DNA of 64,000 bases. It comes from Stomoxys calcitrans (Eukaryota; Arthropoda; Insecta; Diptera; Muscidae). Position 1 is the first letter of the stretch. Each line of letters starts with the position of its first letter. The notes under the pieces are model-generated. The model worked only from the letters and a program-made list of their open reading frames with translations, was not told where the DNA came from and made no database searches. Where the stretch lies: contig NC_081553.1 of NCBI RefSeq assembly GCF_963082655.1, positions 20,835,479 to 20,899,478 on the forward strand. The letters are read 5' to 3'. The translations under genes and the position numbers were made by a program. Positions 23,206-34,733 of the stretch are shown piece after piece.

Positions 23206-24000
23206 ACATCTCATATATCCCAGATCGGCTTATATGGCAGCTATATCAGGATTGGTACCCATTTGAAACATACTTAGCAAAGTTTTTGGAAGTCATAACA
23301 TAACATTTCATGCATAATTTCAGCCAAATCGATTGAGAATTGCGCCCTCTAGCGGCCTAAGAAATCAAGATCACAGATCGGTTTATATGGCAGTTATATC
23401 AGGTTATGAACCTATTAGAATCATATTTAGCACAGTTGTGGGAAGACGTAACAAAACACTTTATACCAAATTCCACCCAAATCGGATAAGAATTGGACCG
23501 TCTAGTGGCTAAAGAAGTCAAGATCTTACATCGGTTGATATATCAGCTATATCAGGTTTAAATCCGATTTGAACCATATTTAGCACATTTATTGGAAGTC
23601 ATAACAAAGCACTTCGTTCAAAACCTCAGCCAAATCGGATAAGAATTGCGCCCTCTAGAGGCCTACTGAAGATCGGTTTATATGGCAGCTATATCAGGTT
23701 ATGGACCGATTTGAACCATATTTAGCACAGCATAAAATATTTCGTGCAAATCCTCAGTCAAATCGGATAAGAATTGCGCCCTCTAGAGGCCTAAGAAGTC
23801 AAGATCCCAGATCGGGTTATGTGGCAGCTATATCAGGTTATGGACCGATTTGAACCAGAATAAGGACAGTTATTGGTAGTTATAACAAAACACTTCGTGC
23901 TAAATTTGAGCCAAATCGGATAAGAATTGCGCCCTCTTGAGGCCTAATAAGTCAAGATTCTAGATCGGTTAATACAGCAGCTATATCCGGTTATGGACCG
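23206..24000 (+). mobile_element. HINE type B array fragment
   Basis: About five B units (CGGTTTATATGGCAGCTATATCAGG; GAATTGCGCCCTCTAGAGGC) without either terminus. Confidence 0.75.
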
Positions 24001-24440
24001 CATAAACGACATCACCATATCCATAGCACTGGCCTGGATCATATTTGATTCAGTTCGCAAGAACTCTTATACAAGTAACAGTTTCAGCAAAATCAGGCAA
24101 ACAAAATGCTTTTCATGGGATTAAGACCCTAAATGGGAAGATCGGTCCATATGGCAGCCTTATCTAAATATAGTCTGATCTGGACCATATGCTGGTCGGA
24201 TGATGCGGGGCTTAATATCAGTCACTGAGTAAAATATCAGAGAAATCGGACAAGAAATGCAGCTTTTATGGGCTTAAGACCCTTAATCGGCAGATCGGTC
24301 TATATGGTTCCGGGATTTAGGCCCTGAATTGGCGGATCAGTTTATATGACAGCTTTACCCAAATATAGTCCGATTTGACCCATTCAAGAACTTAACCTGC
24401 ATATAGAAGAAAACGAGTCTGTGCAAAAAAAAAAAAAACA
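24001..24440 (+). mobile_element. HINE type E fragment
   Basis: Resembles the start and tail of the E element at 43817 (CTGGATCATATTTGATT, GGGATTAAGACCC). It ends in a short A run after GAGTCTGTGCA. Confidence 0.6.
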
Positions 24441-27418
24441 TTTTTATACTCACCGCCATAGGATAGGGGGTATACTAAATTAGTCATTCCATTTGTAACA
24501 CATCGAAATATTCATTTACGACCCAACAAAGTATAAACTATTACGGATCGTTGTAAAATTCTAAGCGATTTAACGATGTCCGTATGTCCGTCAGTTATAA
24601 TCACTCTGCAGTCTTTACAAATTGTGATATTTCTCAACTTAATCTACAAATTTCTTCTATACGCAGATTAAGTTCTTGAATGGGCCACATCGGACTATAT
24701 CTTGACATAACCCCCATATAGACTAATCTGCCGATTAAGGGTCTTAAGCCCATAAAAGCCACATTTATTATCCGATTTTGCTGAAATTTGGAACAGTGAG
24801 TTGTGTTGGGCCCTGCGGCATATTTCTTCAATTTGGCCCAGATCGGTTCAGATTTGGATATAGATGCCATATAGACCGATCTCTTGATTTAAGGTCTTAC
24901 GTCCATAAAAGGCCCATTTAGTGTCCGATTTTGCCAAAATGTGGAACAGCGAGTTAAGTTAAGCCAATCGACATATTCCTGCACTATGGCACAGATCGGT
25001 TCAGATTTGGATATAGCTGCCATATAGACCGATCTCTCTATTTAAGGTTTGGGGCCCATAAAAGGCGCATTTGATGTCTAATGTCGCCGGAATTTGGGAC
25101 GGTGAGTTAAGTTAAGACCCTCGACATATATCTGCAATTTGGCCCAGATCGATCAAGATTTGGATATAGCTGCCATATAGACCGATCTTTCGATTTAAGG
25201 TTTTGGGCCCATAGAAGGAGCATTTATTGTCCGATGTCGGCGAAATTTGGGACAGTAAGTTCAGTTAAGCCCCTCGACATATTTCTGCAATATGGCACAG
25301 ATAGGTCCAGATTTGGATATAGCTGCCATATAGACCGATCTCTCGATTTAAGGTTTTGGGCCAATAGAAGGAGCATTTATTGTCCGATGTCGGCGAAATT
25401 TGGGACAGTGAGTTAAGTTAAGTCCCTCGACATATTCCTGCACTATGGCACAGATCGGTTCAGATTTGGATATAGCTGCCATATAGACTGATCCTCAGAT
25501 TTAGGGTCTTAGGCCCATTAAAGCCGCATTTATTATCTGATTTTGCTGAAATTTGGGACAATGAGTTGTGTTAGACCCTTCGACATTCTTCGTCAATTTG
25601 GCCCAGATCGGTCCAGATTTTGATATAGCTGCCATATAGACCGATCTCTCGATTTAAGGTTTTAGGCCCTTAAAAGTCCCATTTATTGTCCGATGTCGCC
25701 GAAATGTGGGACAGTGAGATATGTTAAGTCACTCGACATATTTCTGCAATTTGGCACAGATCGGATCAGATTTGTATATAGCTGCCATATAGACCGTTCT
25801 CTCGATTTAAGGTTTTAGGCCCTTAAAAGTCCCATTTATTGTCCGATGTCGCCGAAATGTGGGACAGTGAGATATGTTAAGTCACTCGATATATTTCTGC
25901 AATTTGGCACAGATCGGTTCAGATTTGGATATAGCTGCCATATAGACCGATTACTCAATTTAAGGTTTTAGGCCCTTAAAAGGCCCATTTATTGTCCAAT
26001 GTCACCGAAATTTAAGACAGTAAGTTGTGTTAGGCCCTTCGATATCTTTCTTTAATTTGGTCCTGATCGGTTCAGAATTGGATATAGCTGCTATATAGAC
26101 CGATCACTCGATTTAAGGTTTTGGGCCCATAAAAGGCGCATTTATTTTCCTATGTCGCCAAAATTTGGGACAGTGAGTTAAGTTAAGTCCCTCGACACAT
26201 TTCTGCAATATGGTACAGATCGGTCCAGATTTGGATATAGCTGCCATATAGACTGATCACTCAATTTAAGGTTTTGGGCCGTTAAAAGGCCCATTTATTG
26301 TCCGATGTCACCGAAATTTAAGACAGTAAGTTGTGTTTGGCCCTTCGATATCTTTCTTTATTTGGCCCAGATCGGTTTAGATTTGGATATAGCTGCCATA
26401 TAGACCGATCTCCCGATTTAAGGTCTTGCACCCATAAAAGGCGAATTTAGAGTCCGATTTTTCCAAAATTTTGTTCAGTGTGTTGTACCAAGACTCCCAA
26501 CATCTGTCCGGAATATGGTTCATATCGGTCTATATTAAGATATAGCTGCCATAGAGATCGATCTTCAGTTTTAGGGTCTAAAGACCATAAAAGGCGAATA
26601 TGGTGTACATTTTCATATAACTGCCATATAGACCGATACGCCAATTTAGGGTCTTAAGCCAATAATAAGGGCATATATTACCGAAAAAATAATCCAGATC
26701 TGAACATATTTGGATATATTGGGTTGCCCAAAAAGTAATTGCGGATTTTTCATATAGTCGGCGTGGACAAATTTTTTCACAGCTTGTGACTCTGTAATTG
26801 CATTCTTTCTTCTATCAGTTATCAGCTCTTACTTTTAGCTTGCTTTAGAAAAAAAGTGTAAAAAAGTATATTTGATTAAAGTTCATTCTAAGTTTTATTA
26901 AAAATGCATTTACTTTCTTTTAAAAAATCCGCAATTACTTTTTGGGCAACCCAATACAATAGCTGCCATATAGGCTGATCTACCGTTGTTGGTTTTTAGG
27001 CCTATAATAGGCGCATTTATTATCCGATTTCGTTGAAATTTGGAACAGTGAGTGGTATTAAGACTCCCAACATATATCCCAAAAATGGTCCAGACCGGGC
27101 TATATTTAGATACTGCTGCCATAGAGACCAATCTTCAGCTTAAGGGCCAAAAGACCATAAATGGCGCATTTATTCTCCGATTTGGCTGAAATTTGAAACA
27201 ATGAGCTGCTTTAAGATAAATGGTCCAGATCGGACCATATTTAGATATAGCTGTCATATAGATCGAAATCGGCTGATTTCGGTGTAATTTCGAACTTCGA
27301 ACTGTTACTTGTATAGAGCTTCTCGACAACTGAATCAAATGTGATTGAAATCGGACTATGGATATCAATATGGTGGGTATCAAAAGTTCGGCACGGCCCA
27401 ACTTAATGCGTTTTTACT
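24441..27418 (-). mobile_element. HINE type A with a long array and a nested mariner MITE
   Basis: From TTATACTCACCGCCATAGG (3' end) to the 5' palindrome, here GTTCGGCACGGCCCAAC, and TTTTTACTTA. About thirteen 153-bp units are present, among them near-identical neighbours (for example about 25635-25780 and 25790-25930) that point to recent local duplication. The MITE at 26719 interrupts one unit. Confidence 0.85.
26719..26954. mobile_element. mariner-derived MITE, 236 bp
   Basis: Ends TTGGGTTGCCCAAAAAGTAA and its complement, flanked by TA (26717-26718, 26955-26956). It combines the 5' UTR and 3' end of the mariner at 7823, with the transposase gene deleted. Confidence 0.92.
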
Positions 27419-28022
27419 TATTTTGTTTTTTTATTTTACAAATACCTGCAATTGAATTTTTGCCACATGTTGGGCGCCACTCTTTTAGTTCAGGTAATTA
27501 CGTTAAGGCTAATCAATTCACCTAAATTTTTGTAATTTTTTTTTTTTGGAAACAACATAGTCGTTCTAAGTTGGGCGCCAGTTATAACAAGCATTTCTCA
27601 TATTGGGGGCCAGAAGTCAAATTCTCTTAAATGTTACTGAACTTCATTTATAACTGTTATGCTGACTTCAGTATCATCCTACGTTGGGCGCCAGTTGCTA
27701 CACAGCTCTTTTATGTTAAGCGCCTAAGGAAAACTTATGAAATCCTAAGAAATTTCAAACAAAACTCGAAATAAGAAACTTTTTCTTTTTCCTCAATGTT
27801 CGACCCATGCATGTGCCACTACATGCACACATACATACACACATATGATTAAATTTAAGTTTTAGGTAAGCATGTTTGGGTAGTTGGAAGATATGTGTAA
27901 AGAAGTATTTAGAAGCAGAAGGGTCATGGACTTGTACTTAAACGCGTGTGTGTTTATTCGTATGGCTGTGTGGGCGAGTGTGTGTGTGTGTGTGGGTGTG
28001 TGTCTGTTAACAAAAGGCCTAC
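27419..28022. other. Spacer and 3' flank of the receptor gene
   Basis: Holds three copies of a GTTGGGCGCCA motif (27469-27479, 27570-27580, 27683-27693), GT microsatellites at 27966-28005, and TTTATT at 27953-27958. On the minus strand the latter reads AATAAA about 65 bp after the stop codon and may be a poly(A) signal. Confidence 0.5.
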
Positions 28023-30853
28023 TTAAGTCATGTGCCAATCTCCTTTAAGTATCCTGGTAAATGTCTTTTTAAATTGCTGATTGGCCAGGGCATAACAAAA
28101 TGGATTCATGGGACTGTTGGCATAACACAGGAAATACGAAAACATGTACAGGTGTTCATTGGTACACGGTGGATCACGGCAGAAACCCTCGACGAGGGCC
28201 AACACATGATACGGTGTCCAGCAGGCCACAAAGCAGCCCAAAATAAAGGAGATGGTGCGAAAGGCTTTGCGTGCCCTATTCTCCGATTTGGATTTTTGCC
28301 TACCCACACCTATGACCAGGGGTATGGTGGCCTTTTTACTTTTGAAATGTTTGCTGATGGAGTGCATAAAGTCTCGCTTGCTGGACGAGCGACTACTGCT
28401 CGAAGTCTGCTGATGCTGCAGCTGATGATGGGATTTCTTTTGCAGTTTCAGCGAGCTAGACTGCCGCTGGGGTGCGGGTGGTGGTTGTGTTGAGGGATTC
28501 GTTTGGTTGTGACTGGTTGAGCCGGAACTTGTACCCGATGTGGAAGCCATTTTATTGGTGGTGGTGGTATCCGAGGTTTCTCGCTCATCGATTTTGTCCA
28601 AACTCTTTGAGGTCATCACCGGCGGAGGTCGATGAGGCAGCGTAGACGACAACGACGTTGCTTGTGAAGTGCAGGTGTTGGTGTTTGTGGTCGTCAATGT
28701 CGTCGCCGTCGCTGACATCCCTGTTGTGTTTGTTGTTGTTGTGGCCGCTTTGGCCACTGTGCTAACAACCTGTTGCTTATTGCCTTGTGTCCTTAAAGCT
28801 GATGCTGATGTATTGGTGTTGTTGTTGGTGTTTGTTGTAAGGTTGACACCATTCCTTGTAGCCACTGCCGTCGCCGCCGCCGTCGCCATCTGTTGCCCCT
28901 TGGAGCTGTATTGCAGCAGCACGCCATCGGCACTGCTGTGGCGCGGAAATAACATGACATCAATGCAGCTCTCCCGACGCTCCTTATCAAAATCCTCCAG
29001 ACCTGTATAGGAGACAAGTAAATGTTTTTCAATTTCAATATCATTCGCAAGGGGTGCTTCAACACTGTGGGAGGGGGGAGCAAAATAAATATCTGTTGTG
29101 GTGGATTGGAGATGGGGGGCGCCATCATCACCTTGTGAGGCAGGTGCACAGCTATTTGCCACTGCTTTGGTGGGGACTCTGGAAGTGGTGGTGTTGGGGT
29201 TAATGGTTGTGGGATTTTGAGCAACTTTTTGCAAAGCTTGACTTAACAAAGTTGGGCTGCTGACAATTTGATTGGCATTCAACTGCGGACTGCCGGCACT
29301 TGTGAGTTTTGTGGTTGTTGTTGTTGATGTTGTTGAGGGATGGGTTGGCTGTTGCTTGCTGAGCTGCAGCTGAAAGGAGTTTTGATAATTTGCGGAAGTG
29401 GGTGGGGTCATGGCTATGGAACTCTCATCCATGAAACGTAACTCCGAATTATTGGCCATCACATCGTAGGTGTTGAGCTGCAATTCACTGTTGCTGCTGG
29501 GATTATCCGAGCCATCCGAGAACAGGGAGCTGGACTGAAATGGTTCGGGAGGAGGTAAAATGGCATGCACCAGTCCCACTTGAATTTGGTCGCGCGGCAC
29601 CACAATGGGGGCCAAGTTGACGGGGGAAAGTGGAGACTCATCATTGGGGGGTGCTTTGGGTGTGGAGGGTTGCGAGGAGGTTTTCAGTGCAGCAGCTGCT
29701 GCTGTTTGCGTTTCCGAACCACGTTCGGTTTCGACAATTTGCGACAAAGTGGCACATGAGGTCCTTTTCGATTTGTCCATGGGTGGCGGGCGACTGATCT
29801 CCTCCTTGCTTTGCGCCCTCTCCATACCCCTGTGACTGGAGGGATGGGGAGAGCTGGCGCCTGAGGATAAGGCCACGGCTTCTGTGGATTTGGAGGTGGG
29901 GGTACACAAACCTTTGGAGCGTGTTGCCAGTAGCGCCGCCTGGGCCCCGAAAACGAGCCCTATGGAAGACCGTTTGCGTAAGTTCGACATTTTCTGTTGG
30001 TTGATTAGCTGCTGGGCCTGATTCACCGAACTCTCCTCGTCCGAATCGAAGGCAGGGCTGCTGGAGCGCTCCGACTTCTCCACCTCGCCCGAATCGGTTT
30101 TGGAGCCCTTGTTATTGTTGCCCTTGGCAAGGCCATCGGAAATGCGTCGTTGTTCCTCGGGACCATCGGTAAGGGTGCCATTGATAATATCGGCCGCCTG
30201 GGCCAAGGGATTGGCCTGGCCCGAGCCACTGTAGCGCTTACCGCCTCCCACGCCCCCCGCTTGATCACAGCCTGTATTGTCCTCCATGTCGACTTTGGTT
30301 TTGAGAATTTTCTCCTCTATGGCCCCTATGCCGGCCGCATGGCCCGCCATGCCGGACATGGCTCCCGCACTGAGGGCCACCATTGATTGCATTTTGCGTT
30401 GTTTGGCTTCGCTGCGCTTTTGCATTTCATAGGCCGTCTTATAGATGCCACCATACAAAACGAACAGCACTATCAGCGTTGTCCAATAATAGCCAATGAT
30501 GAGGGCCGTATTAAAGACGGGATCCTTAAGGAATTGCACAGCACACTGACCCGGCAGCAGATCACGTTTGCCCGTAAAATGTTCCCAACCAAAGATGGAG
30601 ATGAAGAACAGCAGTGCAGGTATTATCCAGGTGATGGTGACCATGTAGATGACTCTCCTTTTGGTGCGCCAGCTGCGATATTTAGCTGCTATTTTAACCG
30701 AACAATAGCGATCGATGGTTATCAGCAACACTGTGTACTGGGAGACCAGGCACACTGTGTAGTCCACCGAAAGCCATAGGTCGCAGAGCAAGGGTCCCAG
30801 ATCCCAATAGCCCATGAGTACATAGACTGTGTAGAAGGGCATGGAGACGGTTC
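28023..30853 (-). other. mAChR-B: mAChR-B coding exon 3 (TM2 end to stop)
   Basis: The acceptor reads CATTTCAG before GAACCG at 30853. The first two bases complete Gly177, so I G T V S M P F continues TM2. The exon contains TM3-TM7 and ends in TAA at 28025-28023. GTCGC- and GTTGTTG-rich stretches on the plus strand reflect the Ser/Thr/Asn-rich third loop and are not genes. Confidence 0.92.
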
Positions 30854-33800
30854 CTGAAATGAAATGGAATATCAAAGAGGTAATTGATGGGAGGGTTAAA
30901 TAGACCATTAGCAAGCTTTAAATATGTATGTATCAGTCGGATAGACGAAATAAGAAGGACCGACTTACAGGTGGACAGGGAATAGGCATTCATGAAGATG
31001 GACAGACGTGCGGGTGGGCAGACATACGAACAGACAGACTGATGGGCATACATGCTGATGTATGGGAATACAGATGGACAAACATATAGATGGACAGACA
31101 TACATATGGACAGATCTTTAGATGGACAGTCATTCAGATGGACAGATAAACAGATGGACAGATAAACAGACGGAGCGACACCCAAAAGGAGAGACAGACG
31201 TACGGGTGGGCAGACATACGAACATACAGATTGATGGGCATACATGCTGATGTATGGGAATACAGATGGACAAACATATAGACGGACAGACATACAGATG
31301 GACAGACATACAAATGGACAGACATTCAGATGGGCAGATAAACAGATTAACACATGGAGCGACACACAAAAGCAGAGTCAAACAGGTGGTTTGACATATA
31401 GACAGACGTATAGATGTACATCCAGATGGACAGATATATGGATAGGTAGATAGATGGACAGACTGATGGGCATACTTTCAGAAGGACAAACATACAGATG
31501 GGGAGACAGACAAATGGACATGGATTGAGATCCAGATAGGCAGGTGGACAGACAGGCTGATGCAGATGGACAGATATGTAGATGGACAGATATACAGTCT
31601 GACAGTTATATAGATGGGCAGGCGGACAGACAGATTGATTGGCATACATGCAGATGAACAGACATACAGACATTTAGATGTACAGACATACCGAAGGATT
31701 GACTCAAAGATAGACGGACATACAGATGGACCGACATACCAATAGGAAGATAGACAGACAAACAGACAGTTGGACAGACATACAGATGGGTAGATAGACG
31801 GACAAGTTGGCTGATGGGTATACATGTACATGAATGGAAATACAGACATACAGAAGGACAGACAAACAGATGGACAGATATTCTGATGAACAGATATTCT
31901 GATGAACAGATATTCTGATGAACAGATATTCTGATGAACAGATATTCTGATGAACAGATATTCTGATGAACAGATATTCTGATGAACAGATATTCTGATG
32001 AACAGATATTCTGATGAACAGATATTCTGATGAACAGATAAACTGATAGAACGACACACAAAAGGAAATACATACAGATGGTTTGACATAAAGGCGGACA
32101 GACATACAGATTCACAGACATGCATATGGACAGACATACATATGGACAGACATACATATGGACAGACATTCAGATAGGTAGATGGACAGACACTGATAGG
32201 CATACATGCAGGCATACACAGATGGACAGATATACAGATGGCTAGCCATACAAATGGGGAGTCAGACGGAAGGAGAGACTTATGGACATCCAGATGGACA
32301 GACATACGGATAGGACGATAGACAGACAAACAGACTGATGGGCATACATGCAGATGAACAGACATAAAGACAGATTGAAAGAGAAACAAATAGACCTATA
32401 TAGAAATGTAAAGATATACAAATGGTTTGACATATAGAAGGACAGATATACAGATAAGCGGATATACAGACCGACTGATAGACATATTTGTAGGTGGACA
32501 GACATCCAGATTGGCAGACATCAAAATGGGTAGGCAGATTGGTGGGAATACATGCAGATGGACAGACATACAGGTGGACTGACATACAAATAGAAAGACA
32601 TACAGGTGGATTGACATGAGGACGGATAAACATACAAATTGACAGGCATACAGATGGACAAACAAGCTGATGGGCATATGTGCAGATGGACCCACTACAG
32701 GTGAACACATATGCAGATGGACAGAGAGACGGACTGGAAAGATGGAAAAACAGACAAAAAGACAGGTTGACAGACAGGCAGAGATATTGATGAACAGACA
32801 GACAAACCCGACTGACAAAACTGACGAATAAACAGTTTGACAGACTGATGAGCATATATGCAGAATGACAGATAGGCCGACATAAAAATCGAAAGACATA
32901 CAGACATAAAAATTGACAGTCATACAGATGGGCAGACAGACTAAAGGGCATACGATTACATGCAGGTGGATAGACATAGGGATGAACTCTTATACAGATG
33001 GGTAGAGAGACGAACTGGACAGACAGATGAACCGACAGTCAGACATATTGATGGACAGCCAGACAAACCAATGGAAGGAAAAACTCATGTAAAGACTGAA
33101 GAATAGTCAGTTTGGCAAACGGAATGGACAGATAGATTGACAGATAGACATACAGCCAGCCAGACAGACAAACAGATAAACAGAGGGAAAGACAGACAAA
33201 CAGTTTAACAGACGGAAAAATTGATTGCCCGTAAGACTGTCTATGGGTTAGACTAACAGACAGACAGATACAAATAGTCTTTCTGTCTGTTTATATTGGG
33301 TTGCCCAAAAAGTAATTACGGATTTTTCTTGTGACTCTGTAATTGCATTCTTTCTTCTGTCAGTTATCAGCTGTTACTTTTAGCTTGCTTTAGAAAAAAG
33401 TGTAAAAAAAGTATATTTCATTAAAGTTCATTCTAAATTTTATTAAAAATGCATTTACTTTCTTTTAAAAAATCCGCAATTACTTTTTGGGCAACCCAAT
33501 ATATGTCTTTTGTTGTTACATGGCTTGACCCAAGAAAATGATACTCGAATCAAGCCTCCCAAGCAATGACATTCAAAATAATCCCCCTTTCATCCCCCAT
33601 CTCCCTAAAATACCTACCTATCAGCATATCCGTGGCTGCCAACGAAGCTATGAAATAATTGCTAGGCTGTCTTATATTCCGATCCACTATAAAGGCCAAC
33701 AATACCAAAATATTGCCTCCCACCGTCAAGATAATGCAAATCGCTAGGCACACTGCTATGGCTATGGTCTGCCACAGTTCAAAGGGAGGCAACACCAGGG

Positions 33801-34248
33801 CGGGACCTTCACTCTCATTGCCGTCATTGCCATAGACACTTGTACTATTCGTGGTGCCATTTACAAATGCTGCTAATCTCTGCAAATCATCACTCGTCCA
33901 TAAATTCAACTCTCCATTTTCTCCAATAAAAGGTCGATAGAGTTGTGCCGCTTTTAGCAGTCGCTTGCATTCGTTTGGTTCCACAAAACGATTGTAAATG
34001 GATTTGCAGAGATTTTCTCGTTCCTTTTTAAGGCGCCTAGATGGAGGGGGAAAAAAAGAGCAAAATGATGAAAATGTTTAGAAAAGAGGATTATTTTTTT
34101 TTTTATTTCTTCTGCAATAGCATTTTAAGAAATTTTACCATTGTGTTATGAAATCAGGTTTTATTGAGTATATCGAATCGGTTTTATTATCGATTTCCGT
34201 GGAGGATAACTCAAAATCCTCCATGTCACTGGAAGGTCTCATTGTCAT
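28023..34248 (-). CDS. mAChR-B: B-type (gar-2-like) muscarinic acetylcholine receptor, three coding exons
   Basis: Join of 34248-34139, 34036-33618 and 30853-28023: 3360 nt, 1119 residues, with an in-frame TAG nine bases before the ATG. It is a plasma-membrane class A GPCR for acetylcholine; insect B-type receptors are reported to couple to Gi/o. The N-terminus is about 120 residues with N-glycosylation sites at N21, N96, N100 and N110. TM1 has GN145; TM2 has LAATD173. TM3 has C200, ligand Asp D207 with Y208, and DRY 224-226. W252 is in TM4 and C280 in loop 2. Loop 3 is about 700 residues, rich in S, T, N and Q. TM6 has CWTPYH (W1055, Y1058), TM7 has Y1083, Y1087 and NPFCY 1093-1097. Position 6.52 is His1059 where vertebrate receptors have Asn. 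mAChR-C is the main alternative name; the family itself is clear. Confidence 0.9.
30955..33290. repeat. GACA/GATA-derived low-complexity block in the intron
   Basis: Diverged 4-bp-based repeat (words GACAGACATACAGATGGACA in many variants) with longer internal periods. On the minus strand it is open over hundreds of codons, reading Ser/Val/Cys/Leu-rich, only because stops are rare in this sequence type. Confidence 0.9.
31877..32041. repeat. 16-bp minisatellite, about ten copies
   Basis: Unit ACAGATATTCTGATGA repeats head to tail with almost no differences, in contrast with the diverged GACA sequence around it. This indicates a recent expansion. Confidence 0.95.
33296..33499. mobile_element. 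mariner-derived MITE, 204 bp, in the receptor intron
   Basis: TTGGGTTGCCCAAAAAGTAA and its complement, with TA at 33294-33295 and 33500-33501. It is about 32 bp shorter than the copies at 26719 and 58343, through a deletion near its left end (CGGATTTTTC joins TTGTGACTC). Confidence 0.92.
33618..34036 (-). other. mAChR-B: mAChR-B coding exon 2 (N-terminus, TM1, start of TM2)
   Basis: The acceptor is a long pyrimidine tract ending CTAG before GCGCC at 34036. Its first base completes Trp37. The reading frame then runs [17 protein letters not shown] into the extracellular region, TM1 (about 125-154) and LAATDMLIG, and stops at the GTAGGT donor. No ATG lies at its 5' side, so the start must be in an upstream exon. 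Confidence 0.9.
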
Positions 34249-34360
34249 TATTCCCTAACAGCAGTTACAGCAAATGCACAGAGTTTCAACTAATGTAGGC
34301 CATGGAAAGTTCTGGATAATTTCATCTTCAATGGTTGCTGATTAAATGCCATGTAATATC
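34139..34360 (-). other. mAChR-B: mAChR-B exon 1 of the coding part (5' UTR end and first 36 codons)
   Basis: Acceptor CTTTACTTTCAG ends at 34361 and the exon runs to the donor TG/GTAAAA at 34138. The coding part starts at ATG 34248 ([14 protein letters not shown]), preceded in frame by TAG at 34257-34255. The intron to exon 2 is 102 bp (34037-34138). The acceptor shows that at least one more 5' UTR exon exists upstream on the minus strand. Confidence 0.8.
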
Positions 34361-34604
34361 CTGAAAGTAAAGGAAAAATAAAAAAAAATTATTTCTTGGA
34401 AAAAAAAAACAATAAAAATAATACTGACGTAGTAGAATAGTTTTTTGAATATCAATTTCATGGTATTTTGGAAGGGCTTTCTTGTCTTGGCATGTTTTTT
34501 TTTTGATTTAGCGCCCATATTAATTTAAGGTTTAGTACCCATAAAAGGCATAAGTATCACCCGTTTTTCATGAAATTTGCTACGTTGAGTTGTATACGAC
34601 CCTA
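34361..34604. other. Intronic or upstream AT-rich sequence with a HINE scrap
   Basis: A-rich up to about 34505. Then a short inverted A-type remnant (ATTTAAGGTTTAGTACCCATAAAAGG) runs to about 34600. Confidence 0.5.
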
Positions 34605-34733
34605 CCTAGGCATATGAGGAGGGTGATGAGATGTGGAAGCATTTCGTATGTCATTGCCCGTCTTTCACTGTTAACTTATGTGGTGACACAATACCAGACT
34701 TGAGCCATTTTAGGGACACTGACTGGAGCCTCA
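34605..34733 (+). pseudogene. Non-LTR retrotransposon fragment, C-terminal end of RT protein
   Basis: The plus frame reads DEMWKHFVCHCPSFTVNL and then DLSHFRDTDW. This resembles the Cys-His motif (H-F-x-C-x-C-P) near the end of LOA/R1/Jockey-type RT proteins. It is short and flanked by HINE sequence. Confidence 0.55.

Larger units (their letters stand above)
30854..33617 (-). other. mAChR-B: mAChR-B intron, 2764 bp, phase 1
   Basis: Donor ATAG/GTAGGTATT at 33618/33617 and acceptor TTTCAG at 30854. About 2.3 kb of it is GACA/GATA-like satellite and 204 bp is a mariner MITE. The intron splits the conserved TM2 Gly codon. Confidence 0.9.

Noticed and set aside
28032..28493. Plus-strand frames of 60-153 aa opposite the receptor exon
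   Set aside because: They are shadows of the GPCR coding sequence; the minus strand explains the conservation and motifs.
31478..32389. Long minus-strand frames (up to 303 aa) rich in Ser, Val, Cys, Leu
   Set aside because: They lie in the GACA/GATA satellite of the receptor intron, overlap in all three frames and reflect simple sequence only.
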